Assembly (NCBI GenBank): GCA_943736015.1
Contig: OX031066.1
Span: 7,816,245 to 7,880,244, forward strand
Length of the DNA stretch: 64,000 nt
Source of the DNA: Tridacna crocea
Taxonomy: Eukaryota > Mollusca > Bivalvia > Cardiida > Cardiidae
Direction: 5' to 3'
Of the stretch, positions 22,161 through 34,389 are shown one piece after another; position 1 is the first letter of the stretch; each line of letters starts with the position of its first letter. The translations under genes were made by a program, and so were the position numbers. The notes beneath the pieces were generated by a model, which was not told the origin of the DNA, did no database searches, and saw nothing but the letters and a program-made list of their open reading frames with translations.

Positions 22161-23261
22161 AGAATGTGTACTGACTATCGTAAAGTGAACTATGTGACAA
22201 AAACAGACTCTTTTCCAATACCAAGAATTGATGACTGTATTGGCAAAGTTGGAAATTCTAAATATGTCACCAAATTTGACCTGCCAAAAGGATTCTGGCA
22301 AGTTCCACTGACTGATAAAGCAAAAGAAGTATCAGCCTTTGCTACTCCAAACGGTCTGTACCGGTACAAAGTTATGCCGTTTGGGATGAAAAATTCTCCT
22401 GTAACGTTTCAGCGACTTGTAAACAACGTTATATATGGATTAGATGGCTGTGATGCATATTTTGACGACGTCATCATCTACTCAGACAGTTGGATTGACC
22501 ACCTTCAAAGAATCAGGAAGTTCTTCGACAGACTCAGTAAAGCGAAACTGACTGTGAATCTTGCAAAAACTGAATTTCGTCATGCTACTGTAACATTTCT
22601 GGGACATCTTGTGGGACAGGGTCAAATTAAACCTTTAGAAGCTAAAGTCAGTGCTATCTCTGAGTTTCCTGTGCCTAAATGTAAAAGACAGCTGATGCGA
22701 TTTCTTGGTATGGCTGGCTACTATAGGAAATTCTGTAAAAATTTCTCAGGTATTGCTGAACCTTTAACAAATTTACCTAAGAAAAGCGCAAAGTTCAAAT
22801 GGAATGACAAATATCAAGATGCATTTGATCGTCTAAAAGCCATACTAAAGAGCGAACCAGTTCTCTTTGCACCTGATTTTGACAAATGTTTCAAATTAGA
22901 TGTTGATGCAAGTGATGTTGGTATTGGTGCTGTTCTTTTACAAGAAGATAATAATGGTATTGATCACCCAGTTTGTTACTTTTCTAAGAAGTTTAACAAA
23001 CATCAGAAAAATTACTCTACCATAGAAAAAGAGTGTCTTGCTTTAATTCTGGCAATCCAGCAGTTTGAAGTTTATTTAACCTCTACAACTTCACCAATTG
23101 TTGTATTCAGTGATCATAACCCTTTAAGTTTTCTACACAAACTCAAAAATAAGAATCAAAGATTACTGAGGTGGAGTTTATTGCTTCAAGAGTTTAATCT
23201 TGACATAAGACACATAAAAGGGAAAGATAACATTATACCAGATGCTCTTTCAAGAGTTTGA
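22161..23261 (+). pseudogene. Reverse transcriptase palm and RNase H
   Basis: The frame continues directly after the stop with RMCTDYRKVN. Catalytic motifs are KFDLPKGFWQVPL, MPFGMKNSP and the active-site YFDD (22458-22469), where Gypsy elements more often have YLDD or YIDD. RNase H follows with LDVDASDVGIGAVL, EKECLAL and FSDHNPL, which supply the acidic residues, and ends DALSRV before TGA 23259-23261. Apart from the upstream stop this half of pol is intact. It would copy the element's RNA into DNA in the capsid. Confidence 0.9.
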
Positions 23262-23476
23262 AATTCCAATAGTCATTTTTGCCTAAATCAAGTTTATACT
23301 GTTTTTTCTTTTAAGTTGTAATTTCATTACCTTGACTACTTTCATTAGTCTGAAATAACTAATATTTGAGTTTGTCATTTCCTCTGTAATACTTCAGTTA
23401 AAGTGTCATATACATGTATATAAATAATATTGCAAAAAAAGAAAGATTTGTTTCATAAACCTTTCTTTTTCTTTTC

Positions 23477-23487
23477 AAGGGGGGAAG
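23477..23487 (+). promoter_or_regulatory. Polypurine tract for plus-strand DNA synthesis
   Basis: AAGGGGGGAAG abuts the 3' LTR, as required for the plus-strand primer. Confidence 0.85.
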
Positions 23488-24047
23488 TGTTATGTACATA
23501 CCCAGTTATTCCTAGCTTTGTTCATGTGTGTATCTTTTTTTGAATGGTTTTCCCCTGTTGCTATTTTTAGAACTGGATTCTCTCTTGTGGAATATTGTTC
23601 TGGAAGTTTCCGGGCCTTTTTACAATCTGATTATTAGAAATTATGCAACTGATTTTAACATGAATTTTCTGGAAGTTTCTCTATTATTATAAAAGGAAAA
23701 GCTCTTTACATCTCAGCGTTTACTAGTTAATACATGATTGCCAGACTACAGTGGGGATTATTTTGTGTTTGTGTCATATAATTAGTGCTTGGATTACATT
23801 CAGTTTGGATTAGGATCAGACTAGACTAAAGTGAGGATTATTTCGTGTGCTTGGATTACATTCAGTTTGGATCAGGATCAGACTGGAATTAAGACTGGAA
23901 TAATTTGTCTTCTGTATTTAACGTCTAAGGTATTGTTGTACTATTGTAATATTGTCACTGATTATTTGATATTTTTGTTAATAAATTCTGTTAATTGTTA
24001 TCGTTTGTTGCTGGCTTCTACTTTCTAGTTACGCCTGGTTCGTAACA
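23488..24047 (+). repeat. 3' LTR (560 bp) with internal duplication
   Basis: It matches the 5' LTR except for about a dozen substitutions, three single-base losses and one 62 bp tandem duplication (23785-23846, then 23847 on). TATAAAA is at 23688 and AATAAA at 23980. Confidence 0.93.
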
Positions 24048-24570
24048 CAAAATTTAAGTGCGTAATCCATGTCTCCCAATATGCAAAAATAAAAACAGAA
24101 AAACATAATTTTTCATTTTTCTTTTTTTTTTTCTTTTTTTTTTTTTCATCGGTGGTTTTCGGAAAAGGAAGGAATACTGTTCTATCTTTTTCCGCAAAGT
24201 TTTCCACCCTTGTTTAAACAAGTCCCATCCTTTGAGCCACATTTAATTTGTGTTCTGTTAAATTTATGTAGTACATTTTGACGTTTGGTAGCTAATGACC
24301 TCAAAATCCTTAAGATGTTCTTGAGAGTATAAGTCGTCAGAATCGAGAGACACACACGTTCATTTGATAACAAACCTCTTTCAAAACGAAAAATTATACA
24401 CATGTCAAAATCCAAAGCAATGTCAGACAATAGTTAAATTGTAGCTCAAATAATGGAAATGTTCTTCAAATTGGAAGAAAGCAATGTGGGAAAAGGAGAA
24501 AACGCTGGTTAGCATTATTATCTTATTTCTCTGATATTCTTTTCAAAACCCTTCTTGAACAAGGTCGTTG
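24048..24570. other. Unique sequence with a decayed family-A MITE relic
   Basis: T-rich tract 24118-24147. A GTGGGAAAAGGAGAAAACGC fragment at about 24485-24504 is one arm of a family-A hairpin whose partner has decayed. Confidence 0.45.
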
Positions 24571-25620
24571 AAAATCGGCATTATTTCCTCCTACATTGTA
24601 ATGTCTTCAGGAGAAAAAATATTCGAAATTTGACAGTGTTCATATACTATGCATTTTCGAAACGAAAAAGTTTTTAGAAAAAAAACAGGAATGATACCCC
24701 ATTAATTATGAAATTCCAATCTGTGATTTTGATTTTCTAAGCCAATCAATATTTTATTTCAACATGTATAACACGTTACATCTACGTGAAGGCGTTTGTA
24801 ATTACATGTACGTATATACTTCCAGCTATGGGTATACATGCTAATGTAGATGTAGGTGTACGTGGAAGTATGTATAATTAACATTTTTAGACCACGATCT
24901 ACTCGTTTGCCAAAACAGTTTTCCATCTATTTTCCATCTATAATGTCCTGTAATCGGGAAATTGTTACTCTAAACTAAGCAATGCTCATTCATTATATGC
25001 ATTTTCGAAACGACAATGTTTCATACACGAACGATAAATTAATATGACATGTTATTCTGTAGCTTCGATTTCCTGAGCAAATAAATTTTTAGTGATAATT
25101 TTAGCTAGAGATCTATAAAACGTATACAGCTACACATAAGTGCTTAAATATACAGCTGTATATATGCATCCATATATAGGTATACATACCAATATATGTG
25201 CACCTGTACATGTATGTACATGTACGTATAAGTGAGATCCGTAGATCACAATTATTATTGTCTATGAAATCGGATTTCCTTCTATATCATAGTGTCTTCG
25301 AATAAGAAATGTGTAATTCGAAATTTGGTAATGTTCATAATTATATCATGCATTTTTGATATGAAAAAGTTTTATAGAAGAACAAGAGTGATGAATAAAG
25401 ATTATATTCCATTTTGCATTTTCGATTTTCTAGGCCAACAACTGCTTGATGCTAATTTTAGCTTGATCCTTATAAAACGTATACAGCTACGTGAAAGTGT
25501 CTGAATATACATATATACATCAAGATATGAATATACATACTTGTGTAAATGCAGGTGTACGTGTATATGTATGTATGTATGTATGTACATGTATGTAATG
25601 TATGTATGTATGTATGATTA
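24570..25620 (+). repeat. Three ~350 bp tandem repeats
   Basis: ATGCATTTTCGAAACGA-like blocks recur at 24649, 24997 and 25348, together with TTCTAAGCCAA, TATAAAACGTATACAGCTAC and a variable (GTAT)n tract at the end of each unit (longest 25563-25616). Confidence 0.75.
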
Positions 25621-25639
25621 AAATTCGCAGAATCTTGAT

Positions 25640-25895
25640 TTTTGAATGTCATAAGCTGGGTATGACCTAGAATGGATTTAAATTACATCCATTAATCTGA
25701 TTTATATTTTGCTCCAACTGTAATTTGAGAAGGGTTTCCAGCTAGTTTGGGTCAGCCAAGACTGTTAAGTAATACAAAACTAGATATCTCGTACCATTGT
25801 AAATACTACCCCTTCGCATCAACAAATATGTTTTGATTGCATATTATGAACTTGTACAAGGGCCATTGGCCTATGTATACAATAAATATTTGAAA
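25640..25895 (+). mobile_element. Retroposon 3' tail fragment
   Basis: The segment ends GGGCCATTGGCCTATGTATA, AATAAA, TATTTGAAATGG, matching the tails at 18655-18721 and 48515-48560. It is probably a 5'-truncated copy. Confidence 0.5.
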
Positions 25896-28000
25896 TGGTT
25901 AATACAGTAATGAAACCCTTACCTCTCTTCGTCTTTAATACAACATCTCTGTTTCACTGTAGTTCTACAACATCCATGTTCACAGAAGAATGAGTCTAGA
26001 AACCGGGACTCATATATTTGTTTCACGTGGTAAAAACATTCTGTTTCAACTGACACACCAGCCACTGAAAGTGTTGAAAACACGGTTTACTATACAATGA
26101 TAACGATAATGGTGAAGATAATACTAAGGAGGATTAACAGAAGTAGGAAGGATGCAGTGATAACGAAACGACGATGATAGATGGCAGTTCGTCAGATCGT
26201 AAAATACATGTAAAAGATAAACTTTTACCTCTACAGTTTAAAGGTTGATACACTTTTCCAGTGAAATCAGTACATACAAGAATATTTTTATGCCTAAATG
26301 ATCTCAATTTAACGATAATTTTCAGGTGGCTATATGTACAATGTTTATGAATTTCTATCAGCTGGTATTTTATGTAAAAGTTAAGCCTCTAAAAGGTTAA
26401 ATATCGTTTTCCAGGTAATTTTCTTAGTCATATCACGACTGACAACGGTACTCGTATTCTTGGAAGTCCTTTTACTGGTACTTCGTGTAGCACTCTTCCA
26501 GAGCCGCTGGCTACTTTCCCACATTATCATCACTAAAAGAATGTTAATTTACAAGGAGACATGAATCAAATCGCGATAATTTTCATCAGTTCTGGAAATA
26601 GACTTTGGCTGAGCTTCTTCTAGATCTCAAAATTTGGTTAATAGCCGCTGCACGTTACCGAAGGAGCCATCGAACTGGCCCACATTGTTCTTTGATCATT
26701 TTATAGCTATAGCTTTTTGAGTCGCCTGTTTGGGTAGCAAACAGGCTCTCATTTTTATCGTCCCGATCTATGGGCTGACGTAAGCATACCTCCGGCCTTG
26801 TACTGCTTCTGTCCCAAGTTCCGTTTTATGAGATAAAACATAGTTTTCTTATTATTCGGTGAACAACCTACTTTTTTTCTGTTGTAAATAATTTACAAGT
26901 GTGCCTTTGTGATAATGAATATGTCTATAAAGACTGAGCTGTTTAACGGTTCAAACCTTTGAAACAATTATTTCGTACGCAAGGGTACACATTAGCCTGA
27001 TGTCTGTGCAAGACATCATCTCTAAAAATAGCGCATTACGTATATGTAAAAATAGCTGCCGTGAACTAAACAAGTCTGCGGACACGCTGAGAAATTTTCA
27101 ACTACAAGCATCTTTTCTGCTTTTATTTGTGGACAATTCTCAGTGAAAATTGTTTGATAGTTACCTATTAGAAGTACACTCTAACTCTTACAACCTTATG
27201 TACAATCCTAACTGCAAGCCTTATTTCAATTCATCGCTCAACCTATGATTGGACAGAGAAAGGCGATGCCGAGTAAACATGACAGCTTTCAATTGCTTTT
27301 TTTCTCAACATTAGGCTAATTTTTCTAACAAACTTATAACGACTTGGAATGGTTGCATTGTTTTCTTAGACATTCTTACAGGTTGCTTCTTCCCAGCTTT
27401 TTAATCTAGAGTTCAGATACTTTGCACACCCATATTCTAGGTGCACCAGAGATCGTACATAGCGTATGCAAAGCACACGGTTCTATGCTGTACCAAGTCA
27501 TCGCTTTGCAGGTGTTTTCTGGAATGTAGCTTTGCGACAAATATAGATCTTGTAATCACGTGACGTATAAACGTCATTTGCACCACGGAAATCTATGAAT
27601 TTACATATTTATGAATCAGTCACTGAACCGGCCTATGTAGAGAGAGTGCTTTGAAGTTTACTATATTTGAATGGTTTTCGTTCATAAAGACGGCCAAATT
27701 TGTAAAAGCCTGCTGTTTTTTTTAATGAGCGATTAACCTAGATCTAGTATTTATTAAACAACAATTTATTAGTGCGGGTGTTAGAATGCAAGGTGCTTTT
27801 GTAACTGCCAAAATCTGAATTTACACTTTGCAGTTCTAACAACGTTACCAGCAATCTGAGAAATTGACGTTTTACTCCGCTGTAATTCAAATATAATAGA
27901 ACAGATCAGTGTTTACCCGCTCGAACAACATGTTCTTTATTGGAGTGGTTGTAATCTTGTGGAGGGTTTTTGTAAAGGGCAATAAAGCGAATCGCAAACA
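25896..28000. other. Unannotated stretch
   Basis: The perfect hairpin GCCTGTTTG/CAAACAGGC at 26726-26748 looks like a repeat terminus. Otherwise no gene or array was seen. Confidence 0.4.
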
Positions 28001-28039
28001 TTTAATTTACACCAAAGTAATATACATGTAGACAATTTT

Positions 28040-28600
28040 CGATTGGTGTGGAAGCACTATAATCCCTGGGACATTATAAAACGCAGACAAATATTAAAGG
28101 CTGATGATCATGCTGTTGCGTTATGGATTTTATTTAGTTGTAGCAGCCACATTCATAGAGTCCATTGCTGGTCAAAACCTCAACTTGGACAAAAAAAAAA
28201 TAAATATTTCCAAAGGACAGGTAGATCACTGAGTCAAATACATTTGTTTGTGCTCCAAAGGCTACAGTTCAGTCCAATGATCATGAAATTGCTCGGCTGT
28301 TTGTCTCAATAGTATTTTTGACAAAACTGAATATAGGTCACCTGGGGTTAAAAGAAAAAGCCTAAAGGTTGTCATTAGGTCAAATCAGGCGAAACCGTAA
28401 TAGAGCTGTAGAATCCATTTATGTTCAGTCTAATAATTATGAAACTTTGTCAGACTGCTAAGATTAGATATGAGCGAGTTGGAAAAGGGCATTTTTGGTC
28501 TAAAAGTATGTCACTAGATCCTATACCAGAAGATAATCTGGTCTTTATTTGTAAAGGGTTGTTGTCTGTGAGTAAAGAAGGTTGAACTTATTAAAGCTGG
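28040..28600 (+). repeat. Degraded BIV160-like units
   Basis: Phrases such as GGTAGATCACTGAGTCAAAT, GATCATGAAATT and GTTTGTCTCAATA recur with heavy decay. Confidence 0.5.
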
Positions 28601-28837
28601 TCCTAGTGCCTAAATTTTAAGTTCCACCATTTTTTTTTTTAAATGTAAATTTTAATACGGATATTTTGGATTTTAGGATGACAACTCAGAAATATGCTTG
28701 CATATAATATTGTCCTGTGGTTAAGTTATTTTGTATCTTGAATGCTTTTAATAGATTTGAACAAAAAAGGGTGAAAACTTCTAACCCATTACCCTATAGG
28801 CGACTCTCATGACTATCAGTCCTTTGATTTCCTTTTA

Positions 28838-29331
28838 AGCTCCACTGGCCGAAGGCCAGCGAGCTATTGTGATGGCGTTGTGTCCGTCGTGCGTCCGTCC
28901 GTCCGTTCGTCCGTTCGTCTGTGCGTGCGTCCGTCTGTAAACTTTTTCTTTAAAAAGAATTCCCCTCAGAAACTATTGACTGGATTTTTACCAAATTTCA
29001 CAGGAATGTTCCTTAGGTGGTCCTCTTTCAAATTCTTTTAACTAATTGTGTTCCATGAATAATTCTGGTAGCCATGGCAACCAAAGTAAAAAGCCTTTAA
29101 AAATCTTCTCCTCCCAAACCGCTAATTGGATAGCATTGTTTTTTTTGCAGGAATGTTCCTTAGAGAGACGGATACATAATTCCTTAAAAAAAGATCCGTC
29201 AAAAAACATGACTTTTATGGGAGACTCATTTTCCTTTTATGGTATAAAGTAAAATCTTTGAAAAAAATTCTTCTCTCAAACTATTCGTTTTGATTTCATT
29301 GTTGTATTGCAGATTAGTTCCTATGGTGGTA
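28838..29331 (+). mobile_element. 5' part of a satellite-bearing element
   Basis: It begins AGCTCCACTGGCCGAAGGCC (hairpin GGCC/GGCC) and continues with a (GTCC)n-like tract at 28882-28938 and two or three ~150 bp units (GGAATGTTCCTTAG). The copy is cut by a MITE. Confidence 0.65.
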
Positions 29332-29558
29332 AGTCTTTACCATACAATCCTGACTTTTAACGACCCTAAAGAAGAAGTCTTTGGAAAACACTCTTGGAAA
29401 AGGAGAAAATGCTGGTAATCAGCATTTTTCTCCTTTTCCCTCAGTGTTTTCTACTCTATCAAAGAGATAAATCATCATTTTATCAGTGTTTAATTTGTTG
29501 TCTGCAAATGCTTTCAGTTTGGTCACATCCCAAATTTTGTCGTTTGGTAAAGAGTTAA
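29332..29558 (-). mobile_element. Family-A palindromic MITE
   Basis: CTTTACCATACAATCC opens it and TGGTAAAGAGTTAA closes it. The central palindrome has a few arm mismatches. Confidence 0.7.
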
Positions 29559-29812
29559 AGATGGTTGCTTTACATAATCTATAATCTTTTTCATATAAAA
29601 CAAGAGAACCTCTGCACTTTGATTAGTTCTGGTAAAGGTTTGTTGACCTACTGGTGACCCAGTACAAAGTGGGACAGGGCTTTACAGTTGTGATAAGGCA
29701 TTTTGTTATCCAATCAAACTGAACCTGCAACTTCAATAAAACAATCGCCACAATACATATTTTCTATATTTTGATGCATCCCCACCCAAAATGGTTTGTA
29801 ATAAGACCCTTT

Positions 29813-30038
29813 TTAACCCATTACCACACAGTCCCTACTTTTGACGTCCCTGACAAAGAAGACTTTAGAAAACATTGTGGGTAAAGAAGAAAATGCTGGT
29901 AACCAGCATTTTCTCCTTTTCCCACAATGTTATCTACCCTTCACAAAACTTTCAAATTTTCAGTCACTTTTATTTTTTCATCTGCAAATGCTTTCCATTT
30001 GGACAACCCTAAAATGTTGTCATTTGGTAATGAGTTAA
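29813..30038 (-). mobile_element. Family-A palindromic MITE, TTAA on both sides
   Basis: TTAACCCATTACCACAC starts it and TTTGGTAATGAGTTAA ends it. It is 226 bp with a near-perfect hairpin centre. Confidence 0.8.
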
Positions 30039-30039
30039 C

Positions 30040-30984
30040 TATAACTAGAAGACAAAATTTTTCTTACTGGTCATAATTGAAAGATGTTGCAGACAACATG
30101 ATAAATCTTCAAATTAGTAAAACTTGTATCAAAAAGGGTATAAATTATTGTGTAAAACTATATTTTGTTTCATAAATGGTGTTGGCCCACAAGTTCTCAC
30201 AACTTAGAATTGGCCCTTCCGTTATAGCACAATTTATAAAGCTCTAACAACGGTGTCTACAAATACAGCAACATTTAAGTATTAGAAAGAAGAGAAACGC
30301 AGTAAGAGAGAGCTAAGAGTAGAAATAGAAAGATTACAAAGAATTACGAAAAGGAAACAAAAACAAAAGTTTAAGATAAGAAAAAGAAAAAAAGATGGTA
30401 TTCTCTGTGATTGTGTAAAATTTTATAAAGTTGTCATTAATAGTTACAAAAAAAGACTGAAAAATACGAAAAACGTTTAGATTCTTGCCTCAAATAGTAA
30501 ACGATTTTGGTCGTTAGTAAGGTCAGCACTGCCGCATAGAAGTTTTATAGTATTTAGTGGATGAAATACTGTTGCTTGGAAAAGTGAAACTCTTACGTCT
30601 GTAAAGCGAGAGCACTAGAAATAATAATGTTATTTATTCTATAATTATTATAGAAATAAAAATGTTAAGCATTTTCAATGCCATTACCACAGTCACGTAA
30701 AGGGTCTGGTTTTAAGTGATTCTGAAAAAGGTCCTCGTTTAAATTACTTCAAGCATTCCTTAATCGAGCATGAATTACTGAGGGATTCAATGGCTCCGAA
30801 TGACCTTGTCTGTATTAAGGGGGTCGCCATTTAATTATTTCTAGTCATATGATCAATCTTAACTATTGACATATGTAGTCTTTTAAGGGAACACCATCAA
30901 AAAAGACTTATTTGTATTTTTTTTTTTTCATATAAATTTCAGTGATATATATGAGATATGAAAAATCTACATAGTCACCTTTAA
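30040..30984. other. Unannotated stretch
   Basis: Purine-rich 30290-30400; otherwise AT-rich with no supported gene. Confidence 0.4.
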
Positions 30985-31980
30985 GACATATTGTTTCTGA
31001 AAAAATCAAAATTCAAAGTTGCTTACGCTATTTAATCAACTTTATGACAGTTTCCAATGATTTAAGCGTTAATGTGTTTAGCCTGAAATGTTCCAATTGA
31101 TCTTTGAAGCACACTTTCTGTAAGTTTATTTAGGTTTTACATAATCCCATATAACATTAAATTGTATTTTAATTTGGTTTAGACCAGAAACAATTGAATA
31201 TGGTCCATATGATGAGTTTATTGCAATTCTCGTTTTGCTTTGAAGCGCACTTTCTGTGACTTTATTTAGGTTCTACATAGTCCAATTTAACATTAAATTG
31301 TATTTTATCCTGGTTTTGACTGAAATACGATCAAATATGGTCCGTATTTCGAGTTTATTGCAATTTTCGTTTTTATTGTAAAACTGGTTGTGGAGTCAAA
31401 TGTAATAAAGTTCTTGTCATTGCAACGAGTTTTATCGCATACTAGTTTAAGACATGTTGTTTCTGAAATAATCAAAATTCCAAGCTGTTTACGTTATCTA
31501 ATAGACTTTATGACAGTTTTCTATGATTTCAGTTTTAATAGTGTTTAGAGTGAAATGTTCCTATTGGTCTTTGAAAAGCACTTTCTGTAACTCAATTAAG
31601 GTCTTACAGAGTCCAATTTAACATTAAATTGTATTCTAATTCGGTATTGACTTGAAAACGATCGAATATGGTCCATATAATGAGTTAATTGCAATTCTCG
31701 TTTTTATTGCAAAACTGGTTGTGAAGTAAAATGTAATAAAGTTTCTGTCATCACAAATAGTTTTGCAATAATTTATTGTAGTACTGGTTCAAGACATATT
31801 GTTTCTGAAACGATTTAAATTCCATGCTGTTTACGTTATCTAATAGACTTTATGATAGTTTCCAATGATTTCAGCCTTAATAGTGTTTACCCTGAAATGT
31901 TCCTATCGGTCTTTCAAGCACACTTTCTGTAACTTAATCTAGGTCTTACATAGTCCCATTCAACATTAAATTGTATTTTT
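30985..31980 (+). repeat. Tandem array of ~340 bp units (left part)
   Basis: ACATATTGTTTCTGAAA, TATGACAGTTTCCAATGA, AGCACACTTTCTGTAA and ATATGGTCCATAT recur in order. Unit starts lie near 30986, 31449 and 31793. Confidence 0.75.
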
Positions 31981-33228
31981 ATGCTCCCCGAAGGGCGAGC
32001 ATATAGTCGCCGCTTCGTCTGTCCGTCCGTCTGTCCGTCCGTCCGTCCGTCCTTCCGTCCGTCTGTCCGTCCGTCCGTCCGAAGCGATTTCTCCACAACC
32101 CTTGGACCAAATTGGATGAAACTTCATATATGAACTCCTTAGGGTAATGCGCCGATATACTTTTCCCGGATTTTCAATTTGACCCCGTGTCATGGAAAAA
32201 AGGGGCTTAATGCAAAATTGCAATTTTTACCAATATCTCATTCAGTTCTTGTCAGAATATAATGAAACTTCATGGTTATATTGTTTATGGAAAGTTTTAC
32301 CATGTGCCCTTGCTATTTTTAATCTGGGCATTTTTTAAGTTGACGTTCTGTCATGGAAAAAGGGGGCTTCTTGCAAAATTCCAATTTTTAGTAACATTTC
32401 ATTCAGTTTTGGTCAAAATTTCATTAAACTTCATGGTTATATTGTTTTTTCAAAGTTTCACCATGTGATCTTGTTTCTTTATCAATGAGTTTATCAATTT
32501 GACCCTCTGTCATGGAAAAAGGGGGTTTCTTGTAAAATGAAAAAGGGGCCTTAATGCAAAATTGCCATTTTTACAAATATCTTGTTCAGTTTTTGTCAAC
32601 ATTTCATGGTTATATCTTCTTTTACAAGTTTCAATATGTGCCCTTTGTTTTTGCAATCTATGAATTATTAATGCGCAAATATGTCTTTCCTGGTTTCTCA
32701 AATTAAGGCTGCATCACGGAAAAAGGGGACTTCATGGAAAAAAATTGTTTTTTACTACGTTCTCCTTTATCAGTGCTCAAAACTTTGTGAAATTTCAAAT
32801 CTGAACTTGTTGGAAAATTACCCAGGTACCTCTCTTCCTTTTTCTCAATTTCAGGCTGCGTCTCAGAAAAAGGGGGCTTCATATTAAAAATTGTTTTATG
32901 TAATATTTAATACATGACTGCTCAAAATTTTATGAAATTTCGAATTTTGAATTATTATTAAAAAATGCCACAAACCACACACCCGTTGTATTTATTGCAA
33001 TGATCCAATATTGTCTTATGGGAAAAGGGGGCCTATTGGGCTTATTGTCCTCTATGTCCTCTACAAGTTTGTGTTGGCTATCTCTAAGATAGTAATTGCC
33101 TTTTCACTTCAAATTTTGGGGGCATGAACAGGTTTTTCTGGGATAAAAGAAGTGAATTTATATCAGTTTCTTATATTTTATGACAAGCACTTGTTCGGGG
33201 AGCATAACCCGTCTCTGACGGCTCTTGT
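31981..33228 (+). mobile_element. 1.25 kb satellite-bearing element inserted in the array
   Basis: The 5' end ATGCTCCCCGAA pairs with TTCGGGGAGCAT at 33194-33205. The true 3' end lies beyond, at a hairpin CCGTC/GACGG (33209-33221) followed by CTCTTGT. A (GTCC)n tract (32018-32080) follows the 5' end, then about seven ~160 bp units with GGAAAAAGGGGGC. The interrupted array resumes at once (TAATTTGG), which fixes both borders and fits insertion between two T residues. Confidence 0.85.
32018..32080. repeat. (GTCC)n microsatellite
   Basis: GTCC repeats with GTCT and TTCC variants inside the element above. Confidence 0.85.
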
Positions 33229-33415
33229 AATTTGGTATCGACAAGAAAATGATCAAATATGGTCCATATAATAAGTTTATTGCAATTCTCGTTTTTTATT
33301 GCAAAACTGCTTGTGAAGTCAAATGTAAAAAAGTTCCTGTCATACCAACGAGTTTTTCAATAATTTATTGCAATTCTCGTTATTATTGTAAAACTGGTTG
33401 CTATTAATCAGTGAT
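33229..33415 (+). repeat. Tandem array of ~340 bp units (right part)
   Basis: It continues the array broken by the insertion, with ATATGGTCCATATAATAAG and TTGCAATTCTCGTT. Confidence 0.75.
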
Positions 33416-34389
33416 ATGAGCCCGATTTGCATATAGGTCACTTAATTTACATATAAGCAAGCTTCATGTACCTTATCAATGGCATCTTGTACAGTCTATC
33501 GCTTTGAAAGTGGACAAGTTCAAATTGCGACGGTAAAGATTCTGCACTTTAAGTCAAAGTTGTCATAATGACTGAATTTAGATTCTTAACATTAAGGAGA
33601 TATTTTTTTTCTGTGAGGCAGTATTTGGCAACTGTTGGGTTTGTTTGTTTACATTGAGTCTGGCTCAATCTGGATGCCTATAGACTAGGTTCGCTAGACG
33701 GACTAGCTTTGCTAGTCAGACTAGGTTCGCTAGTCTAAAAATACCTGCGTGGCTTTATCCGTGGTAAAGTCATAGAACGGAATGCAGCAACCTAATTGGA
33801 CTGTATTAATAATCATCAACACAGTAATAGGCCACAATACAGATCGATATGATGGTGTTAAAATAGCCACATACGGGCTTTCGGTAATGTGCTGAAAAGA
33901 CATGCATTTTGAACCTTTTTTTGCTTAAACATATTTATTTTACATCGATTGAGAAACAAGTTCTGACAACTTTTACAAATCTCTCTCGATTCTGCTTCTT
34001 GAGAACTACACCAGTACTCGCGCCGAATATGTGGGCCAATGAAAGATCCCAAAGTTAATACCCGCTCCTTATGGTCATGGGTCCGACTCTCTACCTCACA
34101 GCCAAGGACACCACAAATCTTTATTGAATGAGGGTATGAATTCCATGAAGGCATTTCAATTGATTCAATTGTAATTTTGTAATCACAAGACGTAAATAAT
34201 ACTAAGAAATAAAACTCACTAAAATATTCTTAAAAAATCTGCCGACATTCCATACAAAGCATAAACCCTCAGAGCGCTGCAGTAATTAAAAGGACTCTTT
34301 CAAATAAAAAGCTCGTATTGACGTAGCGAGTCCTTTTTGGTAGGCAGAAAATATATTTACATAATCATAATGAGATATTAGACAGTTAA
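33416..34389. other. Unannotated stretch
   Basis: A small clustered repeat at 33684-33740 has GACTAGGTTCGCTAG three times in direct and palindromic form. Otherwise no gene was recognised. Confidence 0.4.

Larger units (their letters stand above)
17290..24047 (+). mobile_element. Gmr1-like Ty3/Gypsy LTR retrotransposon, full-length but inactivated
   Basis: The element runs from TGTTATG to GTAACA in both LTRs and is flanked by the 4 bp target duplication CAAA (17286-17289 and 24048-24051). Order: 5' LTR, tRNA-Pro primer site, Gag (SAP-like start, Arg/Glu-rich linker, capsid, CCHC knuckle), protease, integrase with GPY/F module, reverse transcriptase, RNase H, polypurine tract, 3' LTR. Integrase ahead of reverse transcriptase is the defining trait of the Gmr1-like group, whose capsid is the ancestor of the vertebrate SCAN domain. 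No envelope gene is present. Damage: a 417 bp insert in gag, a stop in integrase, a frameshift after integrase and a stop in the reverse transcriptase. The LTRs differ at about a dozen sites by my count, so the insertion is not recent but not ancient. Confidence 0.92.

Noticed and set aside
17290..24047. Endogenous retrovirus with envelope
   Set aside because: Only about 225 noncoding bases lie between RNase H and the 3' LTR; there is no room for an envelope gene.
32018..32080. Regular GTCC repeats as a CRISPR-like array
   Set aside because: Unit is four bases without unique spacers; it is a microsatellite inside a mobile element in a eukaryote.
31914..32223. Reverse-strand peptides rich in GRTDGRTD
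   Set aside because: They are translations of the GTCC microsatellite.
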